32,023 nt of DNA from JAGXIT01 sp964393815 (GCA_964393815.1 CAYMUP010000008.1:1-32023), one strand, 5' to 3'; positions 24,357 to 32,023 are shown, counted from the first letter of the stretch. Notes: generated by a model not told the origin, from the letters alone. Translations and numbers: made by a program.

Positions 24357-24665
24357 TTACGTTCTTCTGTTTAGTGCATTTCCAGCATTACGGCGTTTTA
24401 AGGCACGTCGTTCTTCTTCGCTCATCCCACCCCAAACGCCAAAGTCTTGATCGGTTTCAAGAGCAAATTTGAGGCATGCGGCGACAACTGCACAACCCCT
24501 ACAAACAGTTTTCGCCCTGTTTGTCTCCAACGTCGCTTGCAGATCTTTGCCTTCTGGGAAAAATTGCTCTGGGTCTTCCTGTAGGCATGCAGCCCGGTCC
24601 CGCCAGTCATCTCCTTTATGAAAATTGGGCAACGTTTCAAATGAATTTCTTCCTAGTGTCGTCAT
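24357..24665 (-). CDS. WhiB-family iron-sulfur transcriptional regulator
   Basis: The 102-residue protein has all the WhiB hallmarks: four cysteines for a 4Fe-4S cluster (C27, then CRGC at 55-58, and C64, giving C-x27-CxxC-x5-C), the GVWGG turn at 76-80 that packs against the main sigma factor, and a basic tail (RRALKRRN) that acts as the DNA-binding part. In Actinobacteria such proteins bind region 4 of the housekeeping sigma factor and respond to redox or NO. The gene is isolated between rplS and the pilB-type gene and has its own TTGTCT-16-TACTAT promoter, which ends 6 nt before the ATG. Confidence 0.92.
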   Translation of the reverse strand: MTTLGRNSFETLPNFHKGDDWRDRAACLQEDPEQFFPEGKDLQATLETNRAKTVCRGCAVVAACLKFALETDQDFGVWGGMSEEERRALKRRNAGNALNRRT

Positions 24666-24671
24666 CAGAGA

Positions 24672-24699
24672 ATAGTACTATAGGTAGCGTCATAGACAA
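24672..24699 (-). promoter_or_regulatory. Promoter of the WhiB-family gene (leaderless)
   Basis: On the minus strand TTGTCT (24699-24694), a 16-nt spacer, then TACTAT (24677-24672); the start site is predicted on the A of the ATG. Confidence 0.6.
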
Positions 24700-24722
24700 A
24701 ACATAGCCGCTACAGGTAGTGT

Positions 24723-26330
24723 TTACTCTATAACGCGGTAGACTTCTTCGAGAGATGTTTCGCCAGCAATGACGTGGAGCAAGGCGTCTTGTAGCATGGT
24801 GCGCATGCCGCTTTTTACGGCGGCTGCTTCTATTTCCTGCGCGGAGAGCGTGTGGGTATGATTTTCGAGTAAAGCACGGATCTCGCCCGTCATGCGGAAT
24901 TGCTCGCGAATGGCGATCTGACCCTGGTAACCAAACGGGTTCTCGTCAGAGGTGCCTGCTTTATACAGCTGCACGCCGTCGAGGCTTGGACGGTCGTGAC
25001 CATCTGGGAAGGTGTCAAGTATTGCCTGTAGTTTTGCCCTTTCGGCATCGGTCGGTGCGTAAGGTACTTTGGTTTTGTCGTCCAGCCGACGAATAAGCCG
25101 CTGCGCCATGACAAGCCTTATGGCAGAAACAAAAAGCGGATTTTGACCAATCAAATCACCAAGCCTGGTTAAAGCTGCGGCTGCCGACGAGGCGTGAAAA
25201 GTACTCATCACCAGGTGTCCAGTCAGGCTGGCTTGCAGCGCAGTTTTGGCTGTGTCGTTGTCTCGAATCTCGCCGACCATCACGATATCTGGGTCAAGGC
25301 GCAATATAGCCCTGAGTTTTTCCGCGAAGGTGCCGTCGTTGCCCGCTTGGCTAGAGTGAATGGGAATCTGAGTGATACCGTCGAACTGATACTCGACCGG
25401 GTCTTCTACCGTAATGATTTTGCGCTCATCGGTCACCAGACTGTTGAGCATAGAGTACAGCGTAGTAGTTTTACCTGACCCCGTGGGGCCGACTATCATT
25501 ACGAGTCCGCTTGGTTTCGCAATGATATCGTCTACGACTGCTCGCTGGTCGGGTGACAACCCCAGCCGATCAAGATTGTACATGTCCCGTTCCATGTTAA
25601 AAAGCCGCATAACGGCGTCCATACCATGGATGGTGGGAACGGTTTCAAGGCGCACATTTACATCCACTTCTGTGCCGTCAGCCATTTTGACATGCTGGGC
25701 GATATGACCTTGCTGGGCCTCATCAGCGCTTGTGCTGACATTGCCCGCACTGGCGATAGCACCGATCAGTACACGGTATTTGTCAAAGTTTAGTTCTGCA
25801 ACTGGGTGCAGGACGCCGTCAATACGAAAACGAATGCGCGCTCGATCTGTCTGAGTCTCAAGGTGGATATCGCTCGCCCCAAGTTGGTGAGCCTGACTTA
25901 CGATGTACGCAAGCATGTCATCTGCCCGGACCTGCTCCAAAATACCCGAGATTTGCTCGACTTGCTGGGTTGGCTCAGTGTTATCTATAGCAATATCTTG
26001 ATACTCAACCTTTTTTGGAGGGTCATAGAGCAACATGTAGTCACGAAAGCCAGCGTCTGAAATGAGTGAGAAAGTCACTTTCTGGTCAGTAAAATGATCG
26101 ACGAGGGCGTTCATGGTCTGCTGGGAGGTGGTAGTGGTAATCCCAAACAAAATGTTGCTCTGATCCGCCTGAATGGGGATGATCTTGTACTGTCGCATTT
26201 GGTCTATGGGCAAAATGTCTCGAAAAAGAGGTTTTTCAGGCATGCGTGACGTGTCTAGGTATTGCACCCTAAGCACTTCAGCTCGACGTTCTGTCGAACG
26301 CTCTTCATCCCACCGCGCATCTTGACTCAT
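24723..26330 (-). CDS. Type IV pilus / type II secretion assembly ATPase (PilB/GspE family)
   Basis: The 535-residue cytoplasmic ATPase drives assembly of pilin-like filaments. It has an N-terminal GspE/MshEN-like domain, the N2 domain with DIHLETQTDRARIRFRIDG, Walker A GPTGSGKT at 281-288, the aspartate box EDPVEYQ, Walker B in DPDIVMVGEIRD, and the histidine box GHLVMSTFHA. The C-terminal segment that normally holds a zinc-binding tetracysteine (CxxC...CxxC) has no cysteine, although the flanking GYQGQIAIREQF is kept. ATG 26330 is preferred over an upstream TTG; the AGGAG is only 1 nt from this ATG, so the start is uncertain. Other pilus genes are not in the window. Confidence 0.9.
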   Translation of the reverse strand: MSQDARWDEERSTERRAEVLRVQYLDTSRMPEKPLFRDILPIDQMRQYKIIPIQADQSNILFGITTTTSQQTMNALVDHFTDQKVTFSLISDAGFRDYMLLYDPPKKVEYQDIAIDNTEPTQQVEQISGILEQVRADDMLAYIVSQAHQLGASDIHLETQTDRARIRFRIDGVLHPVAELNFDKYRVLIGAIASAGNVSTSADEAQQGHIAQHVKMADGTEVDVNVRLETVPTIHGMDAVMRLFNMERDMYNLDRLGLSPDQRAVVDDIIAKPSGLVMIVGPTGSGKTTTLYSMLNSLVTDERKIITVEDPVEYQFDGITQIPIHSSQAGNDGTFAEKLRAILRLDPDIVMVGEIRDNDTAKTALQASLTGHLVMSTFHASSAAAALTRLGDLIGQNPLFVSAIRLVMAQRLIRRLDDKTKVPYAPTDAERAKLQAILDTFPDGHDRPSLDGVQLYKAGTSDENPFGYQGQIAIREQFRMTGEIRALLENHTHTLSAQEIEAAAVKSGMRTMLQDALLHVIAGETSLEEVYRVIE

Positions 26331-26386
26331 ACTCCTTCTATTTAAGCACAAGCGGGGCGGTCATGAAAGAGCGCGGCACGATGTTT

Positions 26387-26395
26387 TGCTACAAT
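26387..26395 (+). promoter_or_regulatory. Extended -10 of the SpoU-type gene (leaderless)
   Basis: TGCTACAAT (TGn plus TACAAT) ends 6 nt before the ATG at 26402, which rules out a start further upstream. Confidence 0.6.
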
Positions 26396-26401
26396 AACCC
26401 T

Positions 26402-26899
26402 ATGCGAGAGATTATCCTTTTAGTTCATGATATACGTAGTACCCACAATGTTGGTTCGTTGCTTCGAACGGCCGAATGCCTTGGAGCTAGTCAGGCAATC
26501 ATGACTGGTTACACACCCTACCCTGCGACTCCTCGTGATGACCGCCTACCCCACATTGCTGCGAAGCTCAGTCAGCAGATTCATAAAACAGCGCTGGGGG
26601 CAGAGAATCTTATTGTGTGGAGCAATGAGGTGGAGCCCCTCCCTGTTATTAACCGCCTCCGCGGTGAAGGCTACCGTATCGTCGCCCTAGAGCAAAGCGT
26701 AAAAAGCATACCTTTGGCCGACTATAAACCTACCGAAAAAATCTGCCTACTCATCGGCCGAGAGGTGGAAGGCATTGACAATGATTTGCTAACCCAGTGT
26801 GACGATGTGGTAGAAATTCCGCAAGTCGGGCAAAAAGAATCGCTCAACGTCGTCCAGGCGACTGCAATCGCCCTTTATGAGCTGCTCGTTTGCAAATAG
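26402..26899 (+). CDS. SpoU/TrmH-family RNA 2'-O-methyltransferase
   Basis: The 165-residue protein belongs to the SPOUT class with a trefoil knot that binds SAM. It shows motif 1 in DIRSTHNVGSLLRTAE (N16 and R22), motif 2 in LLIGREVEGI, and motif 3 in IPQVGQKESLNVVQATAIALYEL. It is a minimal catalytic domain with no extra RNA-binding domain, as in TrmL-like enzymes, so the target could be tRNA or rRNA. The start at 26402 is set by the -10 box 6 nt upstream; a reading from 26363 would include the promoter. It diverges from the PilB-type gene. Confidence 0.9.
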   Translation: MREIILLVHDIRSTHNVGSLLRTAECLGASQAIMTGYTPYPATPRDDRLPHIAAKLSQQIHKTALGAENLIVWSNEVEPLPVINRLRGEGYRIVALEQSVKSIPLADYKPTEKICLLIGREVEGIDNDLLTQCDDVVEIPQVGQKESLNVVQATAIALYELLVCK

Positions 26900-26943
26900 T
26901 AAATGCTTATGATATGTTGATGTTAGTTAGCTAAAACAAATAT

Positions 26944-28044
26944 ATGACACTTGCCAAAAAAACACCCTCGAAGCGAACCGCTACCGCTCACCGTAAACGA
27001 GCTGGCACTCATCACCGCAAAAACCCTGATTACAAAAAGGCTTACTGGCCGTACCTTCCCATTATCGCCATCATCACACTCGGCATTGCCTGCAATAGCT
27101 GGCTCAGTGGGATGCATCGCAGTGTTCTTGGTTACGCTGGTGAGATGAGTGTTTCTGGTCTACTCTCTGGCACCAATCAGCAACGCGCTGCAAACGGGCT
27201 CGGAGCTTTAGCGCTTAATAGTACCCTCAGCCAAGCCGCTCAAGCAAAAGCCAATGACATGATGGCGCACGACTATTGGGCACATGTATCGCCAACAGGC
27301 GTCACGCCGTGGTACTGGTTTAGTAGCGCTGGCTACAGTTACCAGACCGCAGGAGAGAACCTTGCCTACGGATTTTCGACTTCTGGGGAGACCATCACCG
27401 GCTGGATGAACAGTCCAGGACACCGGGCCAATATATTAAACACTAGTTTTCAAGAGGTTGGCTTTGGTGTCGTGAATGCTCCAAGCTACCAAGGCTCTGG
27501 TCCGCAAACCATTGTGGTTGCCCTGTACGCTCAACCTCCAGTGGTTGTTAAACCGACTCCGATCGCAGCGGCTCCCTCTGAACCTGCAAAAGTTGCCGCA
27601 CCAACACCGAGCCCCGCCCCCACTCCTACACCTGCCAAACAGACTGCCCCCACCCCAGCGCCTACAGCGACGACACCTGTTGCAACAGAGCAAACTCAAC
27701 CCCCTGAAGTCCCAGCGCCGGCTAGCCCTAGTACCCCTGAAAAATCACAAGAAAAGCCCACGGCAACCGCTAGTAGCGGTGGCGGTGTCAAGTCAGAAGA
27801 CACTCAAAAAGTAGCTCGCATCGAAACCATTCAGGCAAATAATGTCTCATGGAGTGGATTCGCGGTCAGTATGATTGCATCTGTCGCCCTGCTCGCCTTT
27901 TTGCTTCGCCATAGTTTTGCGTGGCACAGGGCAATCGTAAAGGGTGAGGACTTTATTTTGAAACACCCGCTCATTGACATCTCATTTGTCGCGGTGGCTA
28001 CACTGGGTTTCATTCTCACGCAAACCTCTGGCTTAATAAAGTAA
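26944..28044 (+). CDS. CAP-domain (SCP/PR1-like, YkwD-type) surface protein
   Basis: The 366-residue protein has a basic start, a membrane helix (about 36-53), and a CAP domain at about 72-200 with LNQQR-like, HDYWAHVSPTG, AGENLAYGF and WMNSPGHRANILNTSFQEVGFGV motifs. A Pro/Ala/Thr-rich linker of about 80 residues follows, then two further helices (about 303-320 and 340-360). The CAP domain should lie outside the cell. Bacterial CAP proteins are often secreted and may act on the wall or on other cells; in an epibiont it is a candidate surface factor, which is inference. A promoter was not resolved. Confidence 0.87.
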   Translation: MTLAKKTPSKRTATAHRKRAGTHHRKNPDYKKAYWPYLPIIAIITLGIACNSWLSGMHRSVLGYAGEMSVSGLLSGTNQQRAANGLGALALNSTLSQAAQAKANDMMAHDYWAHVSPTGVTPWYWFSSAGYSYQTAGENLAYGFSTSGETITGWMNSPGHRANILNTSFQEVGFGVVNAPSYQGSGPQTIVVALYAQPPVVVKPTPIAAAPSEPAKVAAPTPSPAPTPTPAKQTAPTPAPTATTPVATEQTQPPEVPAPASPSTPEKSQEKPTATASSGGGVKSEDTQKVARIETIQANNVSWSGFAVSMIASVALLAFLLRHSFAWHRAIVKGEDFILKHPLIDISFVAVATLGFILTQTSGLIK

Positions 28045-28052
28045 TCTCATTA

Positions 28053-28093
28053 TTTCACCTGGGATCGACTTTTAACTTCGGTAACTTTCACTT
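28053..28093 (+). repeat. Long form of the 13-mer element, copy C
   Basis: It reads exact TTTCACCTGGGAT, then CTTTTAACTTCGG, then TAACTTTCACTT. It starts 9 nt past the CAP gene's stop, in the convergent spacer before dnaE, and aligns with copies A and B. Confidence 0.8.
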
Positions 28094-28119
28094 CATTGCT
28101 TCCGTTGTAGGATGTAGCT

Positions 28120-28147
28120 TGGGCTAAACACACCAATGCCCATTTTT
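28120..28147 (+). terminator. Possible terminator after the CAP gene
   Basis: TGGGC and GCCCA form a 5-bp stem with a 13-nt loop, followed by TTTTT. The stem is short, so the call is tentative. Confidence 0.4.
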
Positions 28148-28186
28148 GTTAATGGTTAATCATCCTTCGTAATTGATGTGCTAATG

Positions 28187-31100
28187 CTAGCTCAGCTTCA
28201 CGTTGTCTGCACCGACAAGGTCAGCTAATTTTGTCAGTGTTTCGTCGGAACTACTGCACCGCGTCGGCAACCGAATGGGCTGTTTGGCTTCATCCGGGCC
28301 CAACACCAAAACGACCTCATGTCTACCAGGTGCTTCGTCTAACACAGTTTTGAGAGCCGCAAGTAGTTCGGTATCTTCACTGTTTCGCAGCCTTACATAC
28401 AGACGCTCAGGATTTTTGAGTGCCTCTTGGGCAGCCTTTATCGCCGAGCCAGGCACTTTCCGCGCCTTGGGTACCTTAAGCTCACGCTGCTTTCGTCCTG
28501 TCGATTGGTAGGCAGCAGCCTGTTCGTGGGTAACTTCACGAGCATCATCAATCATAATTTTGACCTCGTCACCAAGGTTGCCGTCTCGGTCTTTGGTGTT
28601 AACCTTGCCACGCAAAATAACAACTTTATCTCGCTCCCATAAGCCTATGGTCTGCTGGTAGACGCTTGGAAAAAGAATGCCCTCTATTGACCCGGCGGCG
28701 TCCTCTATCTTCACAAACCCCATATGCTGACCCTTTTTAGTCGTAATCTCTCGGAAGTCCGTGATAGCCCCTCCGATGACGACAAGTTTACCTTCATGGG
28801 CGGGTAGTACAGATTTGATGGGGGTAGTCTGTTCGGCAAGCAAGGTCATAAAGGCTTCTAAGGGTTGTTGGCTAAGGTACAGTCCCATCAGCTCTCTTTC
28901 CCAGGTCAGGAGCTCTCGAAGCCCATACGGCTTATCTGGCTTAGCAAGCTGCAATACTGGCTTAGCGTCGATTACATCATCAATCACGCTCCCAAAAAGA
29001 TCTGTCTGCCCACTTGCACGCTCTTTTTGTAGACGCTGCCCAAAGGCCACGATAGTTTCCATGTTATGGAGTATGAGCGAGCGGTCACCAAAGCCGTCAA
29101 ATGCTCCGGCTTTTGCGAGGCTATCGAGCGCTTTTTTGTTAACCAAACGGGTGTTAACTGCGCCTAGAAAATCATCAAGTGTTGCAAAGCGACCAGTTTC
29201 ACGGGCGCGAAGTATTTCCTCAACTGCACCTGTACCGACGTTTTTCACCGCGTTCATACCAAAACGGATGTTTTCGCGGCCGGTTAGCTTGCCATCTTCT
29301 GGCGGCACCACTGCAAACTCTCCAAACGACTCATTTACATCTGGCGCAAGCACCTGAATGCCCATTTTCTTGCACTCGGCAATTTCGATCGCAAGTCGGT
29401 CGGTGTCGTCGTAGTCACTGGTCATAAGCGCCGCCATAAACGCCGCTGGGTAGTGCGCCTTTAGATACGCAGTCTGGTAGCTGATCATACCATAACAAGC
29501 AGAATGAGACTTGTTGAAACAGTAGTCTGCAAAACCTAGCAGATCGTGCCAAAACTTTTCGATTATCGGCCTTGGCACTCCATTTTTAACCGCCCCATCT
29601 ACAAAGAGTACCTGCATTTTGGCCATAACATCATGCTTTTTTTTGCCGATTGCCTTACGGAGCGTATCGGCTTCGCCGCCCGTAAAGCCACAGACATCAC
29701 GACTAATCTGCATCACTTGCTCTTGGTACACGAGCACACCAAACGTCGTTTCGAGGGCCCGTTTCATGAGTGGGTGAGCGTAGTGAATGTCTTCGAGCCC
29801 GTTTTTACGCTTGATAAAACTCTCGGTCAGACCAGCACTTAAAGGGCCGGGACGGTACAAGGCGCCCATCGCAATCACATCATCAAACTCGGTCGGTTTA
29901 AGGTCGCGAAGATAACGTTTCATGCCCGAAGACTCAAACTGGAAAACTCCCGTGGTATCACCGCGACGCAGGAGTTCAAAGGTTAGTTCGTCATCAAGAG
30001 GAATGGTAGAAATATCTACGTCGGTCTTGTAGACACGTTTTATGATACGAAGAGCATTTTTTATGATCGTAAGGTTAGAGAGGCCCAAAAAGTCCATTTT
30101 GAGCAGGCCAATATCCTCGATTTGGTTCATGGGGAATTGGGTGGCGACCACTCCTTTTTGAGCTTGTTCAAGAGGCACATATTTGACAAGCGTATCTGGG
30201 GCAATCACCACACCGCAAGCATGTACACCATGACTTCGCACGGTGCCCTCAAGGATCATGGCATAGTCAATAACCTGTTTGCTCGTAGCATTTTCTTCGT
30301 ACTCGCGCTTGAGATCGACGTCTTCTTTTATACTTTTGGCGAGCGGTACGTGGCGACCCTGCACTGGGGCGGGTATCATTTTGGCGACACGGTCAGCCTC
30401 GGCGTACGGCACCTCTAGTACCCGTGCCACATCACGTACGGCGTTACGTGCAAACATTCGGCCAAATGTCACAATATTGCTCACACGGTCATGGCCATAT
30501 TTGTCGGCGCAGTACTGGATGACCTCGTCTCGGCGGCTATCTTGGATATCTACATCAATATCAGGCATTGATATACGATCTGGGTTCAAAAACCTTTCAA
30601 AAAGTAGCCCGTAGCGGAGCGGGTCAAGATCGGTGATTTTTGTAGCGTACGCCACGATAGACCCAGCTGCGCTACCACGTCCTGGCCCAAAGATGATCCC
30701 CTGGTTCTTACCCCAGTTAATAAAATCCTGAACAATCAAGAAGTACCCGTTAAAGCCCATGCTATCGACGACGCCCAGCTCATACTCTGCCCGTTCGATA
30801 ACGCTCGGCGGTATGTGTTTTTTTGCCTCGGTGGCCGTCATCTCACGTGAGTCTTCCTCACTCACGTCACCGTAGCGCCAAGCAAGGCCACGGTAGACGA
30901 GCTTTATTAGAAATGACTTTTCACTCTCGCCTTTTGGCACCTCAAACTTAGGGATGAGGATTTTTCCAAGGTCTAACTCTACGTTACAACGCTCGGCAAC
31001 CTTCCTTGTGTTGGCGATAACTTCGGGGTGTTCTTCTTGCCAACGACCGATGAGTTCTGCAGGCGGAATAACGTGAAGCTCATACTCTTTAAGGGACATG

Positions 31101-31876
31101 CGCTTTTCGTCAGCCAGAAATGCTCCCGTGCCAACGCACAGCAAGATCTCGTGAGCATCTTGGTCTGCATGGCGCAGATAGTGCGCGTCGCAGGTCAGCA
31201 CCACATCGATGTCCAGCTCATGAGCGAGCTTAAACACGCCGTCATTTACTCTTTTTTGCTCTGCGCTATGACTGGGAGCTTCCGTATGTCCATGATCTTG
31301 GATTTCGAGGTAGTACCGGTCACCAAAAACACTTTTGTACCAGGCTGCTACCTCTTTAGCTTTTTCATAATCATCATTTTTGAGCGCGTCACCCACTTCA
31401 CCACCTAGGCAGGCACTCATAACGATTAGACCCTCGTTGTGTTTCTCTAGTAGCTCATGGTCGATACGCGGAAAATAGTAGAAACCATCCAGGTTCGCCG
31501 TCGTACTCAGCTGCATAAGGTTGTGATAGCCTGTTTCATTCATGGCAAGCACAATGAGGTGATAGCGGTTTTTGTCTTTACCAGGATCTTTGTCGGTGTG
31601 GCGACGCGCTGCCACATACGTTTCGATACCGATTATGGGTTTGATACCCTTGTCTTTGCACTCTTTATAAAACTCGATAGTGCCGCTGAGTGTTCCGTGG
31701 TCAGTCATCGCCACCGATTCCATGCCTTGGTCTTTTGCAAATTGCACCAGTTCGGGTATTTTGGTCAAGCCGTCTAGCAAACTAAACTGGGTATGGTTGT
31801 GGAGATGCACATAATCTGAGGTCTGTAGCGCCCTCTTTACTCCCTCTTTCACCTCTTTTGCTGCTGCTTTAGCCAA
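28187..31876 (-). CDS. dnaE: DNA polymerase III subunit alpha (DnaE)
   Basis: DnaE is the replicative polymerase subunit. The 1229-residue protein has an N-terminal PHP domain starting HLHNHTQFSLLDG (residue 24 on) with a further GMESVAMTDHG block, the polymerase active site D439-I-D441 in MPDIDVDIQDSRRDEV, the third aspartate in LLKMDFLGLSNLT, a helix-hairpin-helix region, and a C-terminal OB fold (GGAITDFREITTKKGQHMGFV). The best start is TTG 31876, with GAGG 7 nt upstream; no ATG lies nearby. The product is full length. A promoter lies about 100 nt upstream and the leader contains a possible small ORF. The gene converges with the CAP gene. Confidence 0.96.
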   Translation of the reverse strand: MAKAAAKEVKEGVKRALQTSDYVHLHNHTQFSLLDGLTKIPELVQFAKDQGMESVAMTDHGTLSGTIEFYKECKDKGIKPIIGIETYVAARRHTDKDPGKDKNRYHLIVLAMNETGYHNLMQLSTTANLDGFYYFPRIDHELLEKHNEGLIVMSACLGGEVGDALKNDDYEKAKEVAAWYKSVFGDRYYLEIQDHGHTEAPSHSAEQKRVNDGVFKLAHELDIDVVLTCDAHYLRHADQDAHEILLCVGTGAFLADEKRMSLKEYELHVIPPAELIGRWQEEHPEVIANTRKVAERCNVELDLGKILIPKFEVPKGESEKSFLIKLVYRGLAWRYGDVSEEDSREMTATEAKKHIPPSVIERAEYELGVVDSMGFNGYFLIVQDFINWGKNQGIIFGPGRGSAAGSIVAYATKITDLDPLRYGLLFERFLNPDRISMPDIDVDIQDSRRDEVIQYCADKYGHDRVSNIVTFGRMFARNAVRDVARVLEVPYAEADRVAKMIPAPVQGRHVPLAKSIKEDVDLKREYEENATSKQVIDYAMILEGTVRSHGVHACGVVIAPDTLVKYVPLEQAQKGVVATQFPMNQIEDIGLLKMDFLGLSNLTIIKNALRIIKRVYKTDVDISTIPLDDELTFELLRRGDTTGVFQFESSGMKRYLRDLKPTEFDDVIAMGALYRPGPLSAGLTESFIKRKNGLEDIHYAHPLMKRALETTFGVLVYQEQVMQISRDVCGFTGGEADTLRKAIGKKKHDVMAKMQVLFVDGAVKNGVPRPIIEKFWHDLLGFADYCFNKSHSACYGMISYQTAYLKAHYPAAFMAALMTSDYDDTDRLAIEIAECKKMGIQVLAPDVNESFGEFAVVPPEDGKLTGRENIRFGMNAVKNVGTGAVEEILRARETGRFATLDDFLGAVNTRLVNKKALDSLAKAGAFDGFGDRSLILHNMETIVAFGQRLQKERASGQTDLFGSVIDDVIDAKPVLQLAKPDKPYGLRELLTWERELMGLYLSQQPLEAFMTLLAEQTTPIKSVLPAHEGKLVVIGGAITDFREITTKKGQHMGFVKIEDAAGSIEGILFPSVYQQTIGLWERDKVVILRGKVNTKDRDGNLGDEVKIMIDDAREVTHEQAAAYQSTGRKQRELKVPKARKVPGSAIKAAQEALKNPERLYVRLRNSEDTELLAALKTVLDEAPGRHEVVLVLGPDEAKQPIRLPTRCSSSDETLTKLADLVGADNVKLS

Positions 31877-31891
31877 AATCTACCCTCTTTA

Positions 31892-31951
31892 TCACCCTAA
31901 AGTCACTCTACAGAGGTTCACGCTGCTACCAAGCCCTCTCTTGCCAGCCAT
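31892..31951 (-). CDS. Possible 19-aa leader peptide of dnaE
   Basis: An ATG at 31951 has AGGGG 7 nt upstream and opens a 19-codon ORF (MAGKRGLGSSVNLCRVTLG) that ends at TGA 15 nt before the TTG start of dnaE. It lies between the promoter and dnaE. It could tune ribosome access to the weak TTG start, but it may be chance. Confidence 0.25.
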   Translation of the reverse strand: MAGKRGLGSSVNLCRVTLG

Positions 31952-31977
31952 AATTTTACCCCTACTTCTAACCTACA

Positions 31978-32007
31978 ATTATACCGTAAGCACTCCCCAC
32001 CCGTCAC
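31978..32007 (-). promoter_or_regulatory. dnaE promoter
   Basis: On the minus strand GTGACG (32007-32002), an 18-nt spacer, then TATAAT (31983-31978). This leaves a leader of about 95 nt before the TTG start. Confidence 0.6.
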
Positions 32008-32023
32008 CATCACTTTTACAACA

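Noticed and set aside
28761..29357. 198-codon open frame on the plus strand inside dnaE
   Set aside because: It is antisense to conserved DnaE sequence; its Ser/Arg-rich product is typical of a shadow frame.
7921..31876. UGA recoding as in Gracilibacteria or Absconditabacteria
   Set aside because: UGA is used as the stop of several complete genes, including the PBP and aminopeptidase genes, and the proteins show no internal UGA.

Overview
The window is a dense bacterial chromosome segment that uses the standard genetic code: UGA ends several genes, for example the PBP and aminopeptidase genes. Three things suggest Candidatus Saccharibacteria (TM7), a lineage of small epibionts that live on Actinobacteria. 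Single-copy housekeeping genes are scattered rather than grouped in their usual operons. The cell-wall genes are of Gram-positive type (MurT/GatD amidation, class A PBP, NlpC/P60). A WhiB-type Fe-S regulator, normally an actinobacterial protein, is also present. This assignment is inference from gene content; no 16S rRNA gene is present.

Layout. 1-3808 (minus strand): recG, a Zn-phospholipase-C-like gene, rsmD and tRNA-Leu(UAG) in a row. A perfect 140-bp tandem duplication lies between recG and the phospholipase-like gene. 3833-7634 (minus): a secreted orphan, then gatD, murT and tyrS. 7635-7920 is a repeat-rich divergent spacer. 7921-10929 (plus): a bifunctional penicillin-binding protein. 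11032-18363 (minus): radA, a membrane-anchored HExxH/coiled-coil protein, clpC behind a perfect CIRCE operator, an orphan, an NlpC/P60 protein and nusA. 18546-21654 (plus): an orphan and an M1 aminopeptidase. 21689-26330 (minus): an orphan, yraN, rnhB, a small membrane protein, rplS with a long C-terminal tail, a WhiB-family regulator and a PilB/GspE-type ATPase. 26402-28044 (plus): a SpoU methyltransferase and a CAP-domain surface protein. 28187-31876 (minus): dnaE.

Two window-wide patterns are not explained by the genes. First, the 13-mer TTTCACCTGGGAT occurs five times exactly and three more times with one mismatch, where about 0.001 exact copies would be expected by chance. Copies inside genes always read antisense to the gene. 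Three intergenic copies carry a longer, shared element of about 40 bp. This resembles a DNA uptake sequence or a dispersed short repeat. Second, about a dozen genes have a -10 box (TATACT, TACAAT or TATAAT) ending only 6-9 nt before the ATG and no Shine-Dalgarno sequence, which predicts leaderless mRNAs. A minority (the secreted protein, nusA, clpC, PBP, dnaE) have leaders with a ribosome binding site.

Several proteins have lost metal-binding cysteines typical of their families (MurT zinc ribbon, PilB tetracysteine), while RadA and WhiB keep theirs. No CRISPR array, insertion sequence, rRNA or prophage was seen, and no gene-free stretch exceeds 300 bases.
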